A stretch of DNA of 33,966 nucleotides. It comes from Raineya sp964654605. Its GTDB lineage: Bacteria; Bacteroidota; Bacteroidia; Cytophagales; Thermonemataceae. The notes beneath the pieces are model-generated. The model saw only the letters and a list, made by a program, of their open reading frames with translations. It was not told where the DNA came from and ran no database searches. The stretch lies in assembly GCA_964654605.1 (NCBI GenBank), contig CAZZLW010000047.1, forward strand, positions 1 through 33,966. Direction: 5' to 3'. How positions within the stretch are numbered: position 1 is the stretch's first letter; every line of letters begins with the position of its first letter. Below are positions 1-7,415 of the stretch, piece by piece. The position numbers were made by a program, and so were the translations under genes.

Positions 1-193
1 GACGATTAAAGAAACCTTGCCAAGTGGCTTTATTTCTTTCAAAGTACCCAACAAAGTAATAGGCGATTTGTATTGGCAGTATTATTCGGAGATTTTGCAG
101 AATTATGGCGAGCTAAAAGGCTTGCAAGATGATACGCAACAGGCACTTTCGGATATGGCAATTACGGGCATTATGAGAAGTTTTTTGCATTGA
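1..193 (+). CDS. C-terminal part of AAA-ATPase-like protein, 5' end outside window
   Basis: Reading from base 2, an open frame enters from outside the window and ends at TGA 191-193. It contains the stretch SGFISFKVPNKVIGDLYWQYY, which resembles the linker that joins the ATPase part to the nuclease part in AAA-ATPase_like/PD-(D/E)XK_9 proteins (the DUF1703 group), where a 'IPN.E(V/I)...' segment precedes the nuclease. The natural continuation of this protein is the next entry, in the -1 frame, so this looks like the front part of a gene disrupted by a frameshift. The family is common in Bacteroidota, often in many copies, and its function is not established. The ATPase motifs themselves lie outside the window. 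Confidence 0.6.
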   Translation, partial: TIKETLPSGFISFKVPNKVIGDLYWQYYSEILQNYGELKGLQDDTQQALSDMAITGIMRSFLH

Positions 194-579
194 TAGAAAA
201 GCTACTGCAAAGCCTTTCCAACCGAGATTACATTCGTTTTGATGAAAAACACGTAAAAATGGTGTTTTTAGCCTATCTGATAAATGCGAATATTTTTTGG
301 GTGCAGAGTGAGCGAGAAGTAGTGGGTGGGGGGTATGTGGATATAGAGTTATTTATTCGTCCTAATAATCCTTTTACACATCATCAGTTTGCCATTGAAC
401 TAAAATATCTGAAAAAAGAGCAAGAGGCAATGCTTGCAGACACAATGCAAGAAGCAAAAGAGCAAATTTTGAGTTATTACCAAAAGGATACACTTTTGCA
501 AAGCAAAAAGATGCTGAATTTGCTGGCGGTGGTAGTGGTAAAGGATAAGGTTTGGGTAGAAAAAGTAAAAGGGGCATAA
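190..579 (+). CDS. PD-(D/E)XK nuclease domain (DUF1703-type), split from its ATPase part
   Basis: 129 residues if a TTG at 190 is used; no convincing independent start was seen. The motifs are those of the PD-(D/E)XK_9 C-terminal domain: LSNRDYIRFDEKHVK, then SEREVVGGGYVDIEL with the putative catalytic Asp, then FAIELKYLKK with the ExK pair. The domain is normally the C-terminus of the ATPase in the preceding entry. The two frames overlap at 190-193, and a -1 shift on the T run at 181-186 would join them into one product. It is therefore more likely the tail of a broken (or frameshifted) gene than a free-standing gene. It ends at the shared terminator 567-592, convergent with the acyl-CoA dehydrogenase. 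Confidence 0.6.
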   Translation: MIEKLLQSLSNRDYIRFDEKHVKMVFLAYLINANIFWVQSEREVVGGGYVDIELFIRPNNPFTHHQFAIELKYLKKEQEAMLADTMQEAKEQILSYYQKDTLLQSKKMLNLLAVVVVKDKVWVEKVKGA

Positions 580-592
580 AGCCCCTTTTTTT
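567..592. terminator. Bidirectional intrinsic terminator
   Basis: A hairpin AAAAGGGGC-ATAAA-GCCCC is followed by a T7 run, and preceded by an A run that serves as the T tract on the other strand. It covers the stop codon of the nuclease domain and touches the stop codon of the convergent acyl-CoA dehydrogenase, so it can end both transcripts. Confidence 0.85.
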
Positions 593-2402
593 ATACAACT
601 GCAAAAGGATACTGATTGTTTTCAATGAGTACCTGTGCGATACGTTGGCAGGTTTCTTTTTTGTTGATAGGCTCAATTTTGGTAAATCTGCGTAAGCCCA
701 TTAGCATTGCTCTTTGTTCATCACCTACGGCAAAAGAGTTGATAGCATCTCTGCCTGCCTTGCTGAATACGTCCAAAGATTCGTGTAGATAGAGCAAAGC
801 CAAATCTTTTTCAGTTTGGCAAGCCTTTTCGCCACGTAATTGGATAAGTTTTTCTACTCTCAAAAGTACCGACTCGGAAACATATAGCTCAATGAGCATA
901 TCGGCAAGGTACATCATCACTTCTTGCTCTTCACTAATTTTAGAGCCGAATTTTTGAGCCGCCGCTCCTGCAATCATCAAAATAGATTTTTTCATACCTT
1001 TGAGCAAGGCTTTTTCGGCACTGAAAATTTCAGAATAATCAGGGGTAGAAAAATCAGGAATACTCATTAACTCTTTGGCAACGGCTTGGGCTTGTGAAAG
1101 CACATCTGCCAGCTCGCCTTTCATTGCTCTACGCAAAATAGTGCCTACGGCAAGCATTCGGTTGATTTCGTTTGTGCCTTCAAAAATTCGGTTGATGCGT
1201 GAGTCGCGATAGGCTCTTTCCACAGGCGATTCGGCAGAGTAGCCCATACCTCCGTAAATTTGTACGGCTTCATCTACCGAAAAATCCAAGGTTTCAGAGC
1301 CGTGAACCTTCATAATGGCACATTCAATAGCGAACTGCTCAAAACTTTTGAGTTTGGCTTCGGCTTCGCTAAGCCCTTGGGCTATGTAGGCTTGAATAGT
1401 ATCTTCAATGTTTTGCCCTACACGATAGTTGGCAGAATCGGTAGCAAAAAGACGAGCCGCCACCAAAGCCAATTTCTGACGAATAGCACCAAAATTATTG
1501 ATAGAAACACCAAATTGCTTTCTTTCGCGTGCATAATTGATGGCGTAATTGAGAGCCTCACGGGCACCACCTACCGCCGCTACCGATAGCTTGATACGTC
1601 CGATATTGAGAATATTTACCGCAATTTTGAAGCCATTTTCGCGTGTAGAAAGCATATTTTCCACAGGTACTTTGCAGTCGTTGAAGAAAATTTGGCGAGT
1701 ATCCGAACCTTTGATACCCATTTTCTTTTCAGGTTCATTCATTGTGATACCACCAAAACCTTTTTCTACAATGAAAGCCGTGAGGTTTTTGTCGTTATCA
1801 ATTTTAGCAAAAACAATGAAAATATCGGCAAAACCGCCGTTGGTAATCCACATTTTTTGCCCATTGATAAGGTAATATTTGCCGTCAGGGGTGAGTGTAG
1901 CTTTGGTTTTACCTGAATTGGCATCAGAACCACTATCGGGTTCGGTGAGGCAATAAGCGGCTTTCCACTCGCCCGAAGCCAATTTGGGTAAATATTTGGC
2001 TTTTTGCTCTTCGTTGCCATAATATTGTATAGGCAAAGTACCTATTCCTGTATGAGCCGAAAAGGCAACGGCAAAGCTATGCCCGCTACCCAAATAGTCT
2101 GCGGCAAGCATTGTAGAATTGAAATCCATACCATAACCGCCGTACTCGGTGGGTACGCCAATGGCTAAAAGACCCAGCTCGGCGGCTTTATCAAGCATTT
2201 TCACCATTAGCTCGGGGCTTTTGGCATTATCTATCTCATCAAGACGAGGCTTTATTTCCTTTTCAATAAAATCTTTACAGGTCTGAGCAAGCATTCTTTG
2301 CTCTTCATTGAAATCTTCGGGAATAAAAACGGTATGAGCAAGGGTTTCTTTTACAAGAAACTCTCCGCCCTTTACGAGTTCTTTATTTTGCACTGTTTCC
2401 AT
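591..2402 (-). CDS. Acyl-CoA dehydrogenase, long VLCAD/ACAD9-like form
   Basis: 603 residues. FAD-dependent enzyme of the first step of fatty-acid beta-oxidation (acyl-CoA to trans-2-enoyl-CoA). Seen: N-terminal helical domain (about 30-145), the family signature CLTEPDSGSDA (about 151-161), KMWITNGGFADIF (about 183-195), and the C-terminal helical domain with RIFEGTNEINR (about 406-416), whose first Glu (near 408) sits where the catalytic base is in VLCAD and MCAD. About 180 more residues follow, as in VLCAD/ACAD9 and unlike the roughly 380-residue short enzymes. Single gene, convergent with the nuclease fragment. Chain-length preference cannot be read from sequence. 3-Hydroxybutyryl-CoA dehydrogenase at 24957 may act in the same pathway but is not in the same operon. 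Confidence 0.93.
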   Translation of the reverse strand: METVQNKELVKGGEFLVKETLAHTVFIPEDFNEEQRMLAQTCKDFIEKEIKPRLDEIDNAKSPELMVKMLDKAAELGLLAIGVPTEYGGYGMDFNSTMLAADYLGSGHSFAVAFSAHTGIGTLPIQYYGNEEQKAKYLPKLASGEWKAAYCLTEPDSGSDANSGKTKATLTPDGKYYLINGQKMWITNGGFADIFIVFAKIDNDKNLTAFIVEKGFGGITMNEPEKKMGIKGSDTRQIFFNDCKVPVENMLSTRENGFKIAVNILNIGRIKLSVAAVGGAREALNYAINYARERKQFGVSINNFGAIRQKLALVAARLFATDSANYRVGQNIEDTIQAYIAQGLSEAEAKLKSFEQFAIECAIMKVHGSETLDFSVDEAVQIYGGMGYSAESPVERAYRDSRINRIFEGTNEINRMLAVGTILRRAMKGELADVLSQAQAVAKELMSIPDFSTPDYSEIFSAEKALLKGMKKSILMIAGAAAQKFGSKISEEQEVMMYLADMLIELYVSESVLLRVEKLIQLRGEKACQTEKDLALLYLHESLDVFSKAGRDAINSFAVGDEQRAMLMGLRRFTKIEPINKKETCQRIAQVLIENNQYPFAVV

Positions 2403-2459
2403 TAGAGTATGATTTTGTTGGGTGATACACTAAAAATTCCAAATTTTATTTGGATAACG

Positions 2460-2485
2460 CAAATGTAAGTAAAAATGTTATGCAA
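2460..2485 (-). promoter_or_regulatory. Possible promoter of acyl-CoA dehydrogenase
   Basis: On the minus strand, TACATTTG (2460-2467) matches the Bacteroidota -7 consensus TAnnTTTG. A TTG at 2483-2485 is the nearest -33 element, but the 15-bp spacer is shorter than the usual 19-21, so this is tentative. Confidence 0.35.
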
Positions 2486-2685
2486 GCAGAGTATTTTTTT
2501 GAAAAAATTTAATAAACAGCCTACAACACTTGTTTTTTTGGTACTTTATTAAGTTTGGATATGATTTTTTTGAGTTGAAAAAGATTTATTCAGGCTTTTT
2601 TGAAATGAAATTTGAATTTCTGTAAGATAACTTGTAAATTAGCTCTCAAAGAAATTTGGTGATTGTTTAGGTATCTTTTGCAATA

Positions 2686-2714
2686 AGGAAACAGGAAACA
2701 AGATGCAGGAAACA
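2686..2714. repeat. Triplicated AGGAAACA
   Basis: Three copies of the 8-mer AGGAAACA at 2686-2693, 2693-2700 and 2707-2714. A small simple-sequence expansion in noncoding DNA, with no function evident. Confidence 0.6.
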
Positions 2715-2822
2715 GGATTTTTGGGAATTGATACCTGACACAAAAAATGAGTAGCAAAATCCATAAAGGCTTGAACATCAAACTCCGAACTTTTTGAACG
2801 TAAAATAATTACGAAAGTTTGT

Positions 2823-4406
2823 ATGAAACACTTTTTAATGCTTACGAGTTTGTTTTTTTCTGCTTTGGTAGTTTCTGCCCAATTGCAAGAAACGGCTCGT
2901 TACGAACAGAAAATTCCTCGCAAAATAGATTATACTTTTGAAGTTTTACCTTTTCCGCAAGAAAAAAAAGTAATTTTATTTGGGCAAAAGGAAGATAATG
3001 AAGAGTACCAACGTCGCAAGATTTTCTATTTCAATGTTTTGGATAGTAATTTGAATAAAGTTGCTGAAAAGGAATACCGATTGGAACGCAAGTGGGAATA
3101 TTATGGCTATTACACAGATAGCACGAATTTGTATCTGATTTTTTACACCGACAATCAGAAGCAGTTTGCTCTCATTTCTTACAATGCCAGCAACGAGATA
3201 GAGTACAAGCAAGGCGATTTACCATTTTCTATTACTCCTGCTTCTTTTGTGGTATTTGGCAATAATTTGTTTATGGTGGGCAGTTATAGAGGCAAAGACG
3301 TTATTATTGATTTCAGCTTTTTTGATAACTCCGTAAAAGTAATACCTACGTTTTTTGATGAAAAACTGGATATCAAAAATATTTCTATCAATAAAGACGA
3401 AGGGACTGCTCACGTGCTTGTACGAGAGCTAAAAAGAGGTGAAAAGCAGTTTTATATTCAATATTTGCAAAGCAATGGAAAAATATTAGATAAACTCAAA
3501 CTTTCTTTTGAAAAAAAGCAATATCCTACGGAATTAGAGCCTTTTATTTATCAGAATGAAAATTTTTTGATAGGAACGTATGGTGATGGGCAAAGCCATT
3601 TTTATTCGCAAGGTTGGATTTTTGGTAAATATGAATTTGGTAAAAAGCCCTATCTTACGTTCAATTCATTTGATAACTTGCGTCATTATTTTGATTACTT
3701 TGCCAGTGAAAGCCGCCGAAACAAAGAAATAGAAAAAGTAGAAAAAAAACGAAAAAGAGGTAAAAGCTACAACTACAAAATGCGAGTGCATTTACAAAAG
3801 CCTTTTTTGTGGCAAAACAAAATAATTGTAGTAGCCGAACTTTACCAGACTTCTTATCAGTATAACAATTCGCTTATTTCACCTTATCCAATGATAGCAA
3901 CCAACCCCGCCTTACTCACGCCCTATGAGCGTTTGGCTTTGCGAAGTTGGGGGGCATATTATCCTACGCCCAATGTACCTGTTTTTCATTTTGTTCATTC
4001 TTTGGTTTTAGCCTTTGATTTGCGTGGTAATTTACTTTGGGATAATGCCTTGCCCATAAAAAATACGACCAAAAATAATTTGTATCCCAACGTTACGATT
4101 GCTTTGCAAGAAAATCAGTTTTTATTATTGCACCCTCACGAAAAAGGTATCAATTTGCGTGCTTGTAGAGAAAGAGAAGTAATTTATGAAAATAACGAAG
4201 TGCCTTACCAAAAAAACTACACCGTTGTTCCTGAAAAAGAGAACAAGATACGCCCAACGAATAACTTGATTTTCAGATGGTTTGGTGAATATGTGCTTAT
4301 TTCAGGTATCTATAATCCCAAAGCTGATAAGATTTTTACACGTGAAGAGGATGTATTTTATCTTGCAAAAGTAAAATTTGTTAAGCCCGAAGAAGTTAAA
4401 AAATGA
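2823..4406 (+). CDS. Secreted protein of unknown function
   Basis: 527 residues. A clear N-terminal signal peptide (hydrophobic to about residue 19, cleavage after VVSAQ-like Ala) predicts export to the periplasm or outer membrane. I do not recognise the rest. It is rich in aromatic and beta-strand-like segments, such as YYGYYTDSTNLYLIFYTD near residue 92 to 110, which could be a beta-propeller-like repeat structure, but this is inference. A basic patch (about 300-320, KEIEKVEKKRKRGK) sits mid-protein. The next gene starts 9 bp after the stop, so the two are probably cotranscribed, and rfaE2 follows directly, which puts it in an envelope-related context. Confidence 0.8.
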   Translation: MKHFLMLTSLFFSALVVSAQLQETARYEQKIPRKIDYTFEVLPFPQEKKVILFGQKEDNEEYQRRKIFYFNVLDSNLNKVAEKEYRLERKWEYYGYYTDSTNLYLIFYTDNQKQFALISYNASNEIEYKQGDLPFSITPASFVVFGNNLFMVGSYRGKDVIIDFSFFDNSVKVIPTFFDEKLDIKNISINKDEGTAHVLVRELKRGEKQFYIQYLQSNGKILDKLKLSFEKKQYPTELEPFIYQNENFLIGTYGDGQSHFYSQGWIFGKYEFGKKPYLTFNSFDNLRHYFDYFASESRRNKEIEKVEKKRKRGKSYNYKMRVHLQKPFLWQNKIIVVAELYQTSYQYNNSLISPYPMIATNPALLTPYERLALRSWGAYYPTPNVPVFHFVHSLVLAFDLRGNLLWDNALPIKNTTKNNLYPNVTIALQENQFLLLHPHEKGINLRACREREVIYENNEVPYQKNYTVVPEKENKIRPTNNLIFRWFGEYVLISGIYNPKADKIFTREEDVFYLAKVKFVKPEEVKK

Positions 4407-4415
4407 GACTTACTT

Positions 4416-5048
4416 ATGAAAAATTTCTATATGAATATGAGATGCTTCCTTTTATTGCTTTTTCTTTTGGGCAACTATGTAGTTTTGGCTCAAAGCGATA
4501 CTTTCTTGCAAGATTTCAAGAAGTTTCGCTCTCAATACAAAAAAACAAATCGGGTAGGAATGTGGATTTTGGGTTCTTGGGCGGTGGGGAATATGCTTGC
4601 TAGCGGAGCAGTGCTTGCTTTTGCCAAGCCACAAGGCGAAAGTAAGTATTTCTACCAAATGAATATAATGTGGAATACGGTAAATCTGGGACTTGCAGGG
4701 CTGGGCTTGTATCAGAACTATCAGTCTGATGATTTAATTTCTTGGCAATCAGTGCTTTCAGACCACCACCAAATGCAAAAAATTTTACTATTCAATGCAG
4801 GTTTAGATGTAGGATATATAATGACGGGCTTTTTTCTGAAAGAAAAAGCAAAAACGGCTCAAAAATTACCTGAGCGTTTGCGAGGTTGGGGAAAATCTTT
4901 AATTTTGCAAGGTGCTTTTCTGCTTGCCTTTGATGTAGGACTTACGATAGCTCATAGCAAAAATGGCTCAAAGATGCAGAAGTTTTTAGAAAATATACAA
5001 CTGAAAAGCACCGAAAATGGTATAGGTCTGATTTATTTTTTACGTTAG
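4416..5048 (+). CDS. Small membrane protein, DUF6992-like, unknown function
   Basis: 210 residues. Begins with a signal-like hydrophobic segment (about 7-26, ending VVLAQ), then further hydrophobic stretches near 47-70, 84-100, 125-140 and 160-180 suggest three or four membrane helices. The arrangement, with MWNTVNLGLAGLGLYQ in the middle, recalls the Bacteroidota-specific DUF6992 family; that match is from memory and tentative. A second ATG seven codons in is an equally good start. The stop codon (5046-5048) directly abuts the ATG of rfaE2, implying translational coupling with a lipopolysaccharide or heptose gene. Confidence 0.75.
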   Translation: MKNFYMNMRCFLLLLFLLGNYVVLAQSDTFLQDFKKFRSQYKKTNRVGMWILGSWAVGNMLASGAVLAFAKPQGESKYFYQMNIMWNTVNLGLAGLGLYQNYQSDDLISWQSVLSDHHQMQKILLFNAGLDVGYIMTGFFLKEKAKTAQKLPERLRGWGKSLILQGAFLLAFDVGLTIAHSKNGSKMQKFLENIQLKSTENGIGLIYFLR

Positions 5049-5528
5049 ATGACGGCAAATAAAATACTGAATATCAATGATTTGATTGAAAAAATCAAGA
5101 CTTGGAAACAAGCAGGTCTGAAAGTAGTTTTTACGAATGGTTGCTTTGATATATTGCATCTGGGGCATATAGACTACTTGGAAAAAGCTCGGAATTTGGG
5201 TGATAAGTTGGTAGTAGGCTTGAATTCTGATAGTTCGGTGAAACGTTTGAAAGGAGCGGAGCGTCCGATTAACCCCGAGTATGCCCGGGCAAGGGTGCTG
5301 GCGGCTTTGGAGTTTGTAGATGCCGTTTGTGTATTTGAAGAAGATACGCCAAAAAGTCTGATTGAAAAAATTTTTCCTGACATTCTGACAAAAGGAAGCG
5401 ATTATACGCTTGAAAACATTGTTGGTGCGGATTTTGTTATGGCTTATGGAGGCGAAGTCAAGACGATTGATTTGGTAGAAGGATTTTCTACAACAAAAAT
5501 ACTTGACAAAGCCAAAAATTCTTTGTAA
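5049..5528 (+). CDS. rfaE2: D-glycero-beta-D-manno-heptose 1-phosphate adenylyltransferase
   Basis: 159 residues, the usual length of the stand-alone nucleotidyltransferase half of HldE. It would transfer AMP from ATP to heptose 1-phosphate to give ADP-heptose for lipopolysaccharide core or S-layer glycans in the cytoplasm. Visible motifs: FTNGCFDILHLGHIDYL with the HxGH ATP-binding motif (His37, His40), NSDSSVKRLKG (about 59-69), and the C-terminal EGFSTTKI, equivalent to the ISTTKI-type ATP-binding motif of the family. The kinase half (HldE-N/hldA) is not in this window. It starts one base after the stop of the preceding membrane protein and is followed 42 bp later by the zinc peptidase, in the same direction. 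Confidence 0.93.
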   Translation: MTANKILNINDLIEKIKTWKQAGLKVVFTNGCFDILHLGHIDYLEKARNLGDKLVVGLNSDSSVKRLKGAERPINPEYARARVLAALEFVDAVCVFEEDTPKSLIEKIFPDILTKGSDYTLENIVGADFVMAYGGEVKTIDLVEGFSTTKILDKAKNSL

Positions 5529-5570
5529 CATTGTAACCCTTTTCGGCAAAACTAAAAACGCAAAAAAGCT

Positions 5571-6272
5571 ATGTATTGGATAATTTTAGGTGTAACAATG
5601 CTGGTGAGTTGGCTCGTGAGCAGTCGCTTGCGTTCCAAGTTTGCACATTATTCGCAGATACGTCTGCGTAATGGAATGACGGGCAAAGAAGCTGCCGAGC
5701 AAATGCTACGCGATTACGGTATTTATGATGTACAGATTACCTGCGTACCCGGTCAGCTGACAGACCACTACAACCCAATGAATAAAACCGTTAATTTAAG
5801 TGAAGAGGTATATTATGGTAGTTCAGCGGCGGCAGTAGCTGTGGCGGCTCACGAATGCGGACACGCTGTTCAGCACGCTACGGCATATAGTATGTTGCAG
5901 TTTCGTTCGGCTATGGTGCCTCTGCAAAATGTGAGTGCTACCATTCTCAATTTTGTAATGATTGCTTCTTTCATTGGTGGATATGCTTTGTATCGTACCA
6001 TTCCTATTACCAGTATCTTGTGGGTGATAGTGATTGCGTACAGCGTAATAACTTTATTTAGTTTGGTAACGCTTCCTGTGGAATTTGATGCCAGCAAACG
6101 AGCTTTGGCTTGGATGACCAATAGAGGAGTGGTGAGTAGCCAAGAACATACTATGGCAAAAGATGCTCTCTTTTGGGCGGCAATGACTTACGTTGTAGCG
6201 GCGATAGGCTCTTTGGCTATGCTTGCTTACTATGTCTTGCAATTGGTTGCCGCTTCCAGCAGAGAACGCTAA
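5571..6272 (+). CDS. YugP-type membrane zinc metallopeptidase
   Basis: 233 residues. Zinc_peptidase_2 (YugP) family, membrane-embedded neutral metallopeptidases of unknown substrate. Seen: N-terminal membrane helix (1-18), the region DHYNPMNKTVNLSEEVYYGSS typical of the family, the zinc motif HECGH (His94, Glu95, His98), two or three further helices (about 120-165 and 208-228), and VEFDASKRA (from residue 170), which carries the acidic candidate for the third zinc ligand. Length matches the family. Last gene of the plus-strand run that starts at 2823; the terminator at 6338-6372 follows. Confidence 0.92.
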   Translation: MYWIILGVTMLVSWLVSSRLRSKFAHYSQIRLRNGMTGKEAAEQMLRDYGIYDVQITCVPGQLTDHYNPMNKTVNLSEEVYYGSSAAAVAVAAHECGHAVQHATAYSMLQFRSAMVPLQNVSATILNFVMIASFIGGYALYRTIPITSILWVIVIAYSVITLFSLVTLPVEFDASKRALAWMTNRGVVSSQEHTMAKDALFWAAMTYVVAAIGSLAMLAYYVLQLVAASSRER

Positions 6273-6337
6273 TCCAAAAAAGCATTGTGTTTTTACACAA
6301 TAATGACGATTAACGCGTGCAAGTAGCACGACAAAAG

Positions 6338-6372
6338 AAAAAACCTACAAAATGTTTTTTGTAGGTTTTTTT
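6338..6372. terminator. Strong bidirectional terminator
   Basis: A 15-bp perfect inverted repeat (arms 6338-6352 and 6357-6371, core AACCTACAAAA / TTTTGTAGGTT, 4-nt loop) with A and T runs at its ends. It lies between the convergent zinc peptidase and XRE genes and overlaps the XRE stop codon, so it can terminate both. Confidence 0.9.
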
Positions 6373-6697
6373 ATGCAATTACTGGTTTTGCTTCTGTACA
6401 AACTTCAATCAATTTCGCTCCCAAGCATTTTTCTAATTTGACAATGGTTTCCAAAGTCAAGTTTTCATTACCCTTGACAATTTTACTGATTTGTTGCGGA
6501 GAAACGCCCATTCTTTCGGCAAGTTCTTTTTGAGAAATGCCTTTTTGGTCTAGTAACTCTAATATCCTAAAAGCAATTTGATGGGAGACTTTAATCCAAT
6601 CAAAGTTTTTTTGCCATTCTTCTTCTTCAGCTATCCAATTTTGATTTTTTTTGGAAATTTTGTTTAGCTTTTCCAATATTTCGTTCTTACTTTTCAT
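6371..6697 (-). CDS. XRE-family HTH protein, probable antitoxin
   Basis: 108 residues. The HTH_3 domain occupies about 40-95, with LLDQKGISQKELAERMGVSP followed by QQISKIVKGNENLTLETIVKLEK. The 40-residue N-terminal part is charged and contains several Trp and Glu residues, and could be the toxin-binding part. It lies 18 bp downstream of the putative toxin gene in the same direction, the toxin-first order known from HigBA. It most likely binds its own promoter region upstream of the toxin. A stand-alone repressor role cannot be excluded. Confidence 0.8.
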   Translation of the reverse strand: MKSKNEILEKLNKISKKNQNWIAEEEEWQKNFDWIKVSHQIAFRILELLDQKGISQKELAERMGVSPQQISKIVKGNENLTLETIVKLEKCLGAKLIEVCTEAKPVIA

Positions 6698-6715
6698 AGT
6701 TCTATAAATTTAATA

Positions 6716-7240
6716 CTAAAACAAATCGTTTTCTTTTAGAAAGTTTTGTAGGCACTCAATTTTAGATAACTCTTTTTGCAAAAGTTCATCTTCCTGCATT
6801 CTTTTCACTAATTTTATCCCTCCACCAGATATAATATAGATACTGCTACTTTCAAGAGTTTCCACTCTTACAGCATATAAGCGAAGGAATTTGTATTTGT
6901 ACTTACTTTTTTGATAATCTTTTAGGCTAAATTCATTATCATTAAGTGCTTCAAAAATGCTATCAAGTTCTATCTGGCTGTTACCAATTGCTTGCAATTG
7001 AGCCGCATTCAATAGTCTTTTGAAAAAATACTTTCTTTCCTCAATAACCAGTAAAGATGCCTGTTCTGCACTTAAATTAAAGTATTTCAACTGATGCTCT
7101 CGACTTCTGAAAAATTTAGACAAAAACTCTTGGTTTTTCCAAGTATTACGCAATTTTTCAAACTCATCAAATTCTTCGCCTTCAAACTGAACCGCATACA
7201 AACTTCCTTCAACCACTGCAAAGATATCAACAATTTTCAT
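6716..7240 (-). CDS. Putative toxin of a type II toxin-antitoxin-like pair
   Basis: 174 residues from the ATG at 7240; a TTG nine bases upstream would add three residues and is less likely. I recognise the pattern of a Bacteroidota family found next to XRE genes: an MKIVDIF N-terminus, an acidic middle, then LRLYAVRVE and IYIISGGGIKLVKRMQE near residues 125-155, like the strand pattern of RelE/HigB-type ribonucleases. I cannot name catalytic residues with confidence. Immediately followed by the XRE gene and divergent from tsf across a 175-bp region. Being a toxin is inference from family recollection and gene order. Confidence 0.6.
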   Translation of the reverse strand: MKIVDIFAVVEGSLYAVQFEGEEFDEFEKLRNTWKNQEFLSKFFRSREHQLKYFNLSAEQASLLVIEERKYFFKRLLNAAQLQAIGNSQIELDSIFEALNDNEFSLKDYQKSKYKYKFLRLYAVRVETLESSSIYIISGGGIKLVKRMQEDELLQKELSKIECLQNFLKENDLF

Positions 7241-7345
7241 AAAAATCAACTTATAGGTTTATTTTTTTAAAAAATTTTTTTTACAGCCTTAAAATATCCA
7301 AAAATAATCTGATAACCAAGAACTTGATTTTTTATGTAGAAAAAA

Positions 7346-7376
7346 TTGTCTTTGCCATAAATTTTTTATACCTTTG
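7346..7376 (+). promoter_or_regulatory. tsf promoter
   Basis: TTG (7346-7348), a 20-bp spacer, then TACCTTTG (7369-7376), a full match to the Bacteroidota housekeeping promoter TTG-N19..21-TAnnTTTG. It lies 39 bp before the tsf ATG. Confidence 0.85.
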
Positions 7377-7415
7377 CACCCAAATTCAGGTATCACTTAA
7401 AATTTTACAACCTAT

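Larger units (their letters stand above)
2403..2822. other. 420-bp intergenic region between divergent genes
   Basis: Separates the acyl-CoA dehydrogenase (-) from the secreted-protein operon (+). It is AT-rich, with a possible minus-strand promoter (2460-2485), a weak plus-strand match to TAnnTTTG at 2550-2557 preceded by TTG at 2530-2532, and a triplicated AGGAAACA at 2686-2714. A 63-codon frame on the minus strand (2590-2781) has no recognisable features and I do not call it a gene. Confidence 0.6.

Noticed and set aside
2590..2781. 63-codon minus-strand frame in an intergenic gap
   Set aside because: No ribosome-binding signal or motif; it lies in AT-rich DNA with simple repeats, so chance is the simplest explanation.
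5040..5549. 169-codon open frame opposite rfaE2
   Set aside because: It mirrors rfaE2 on the other strand, has no recognisable motif, and is a compositional shadow of the strongly supported gene.
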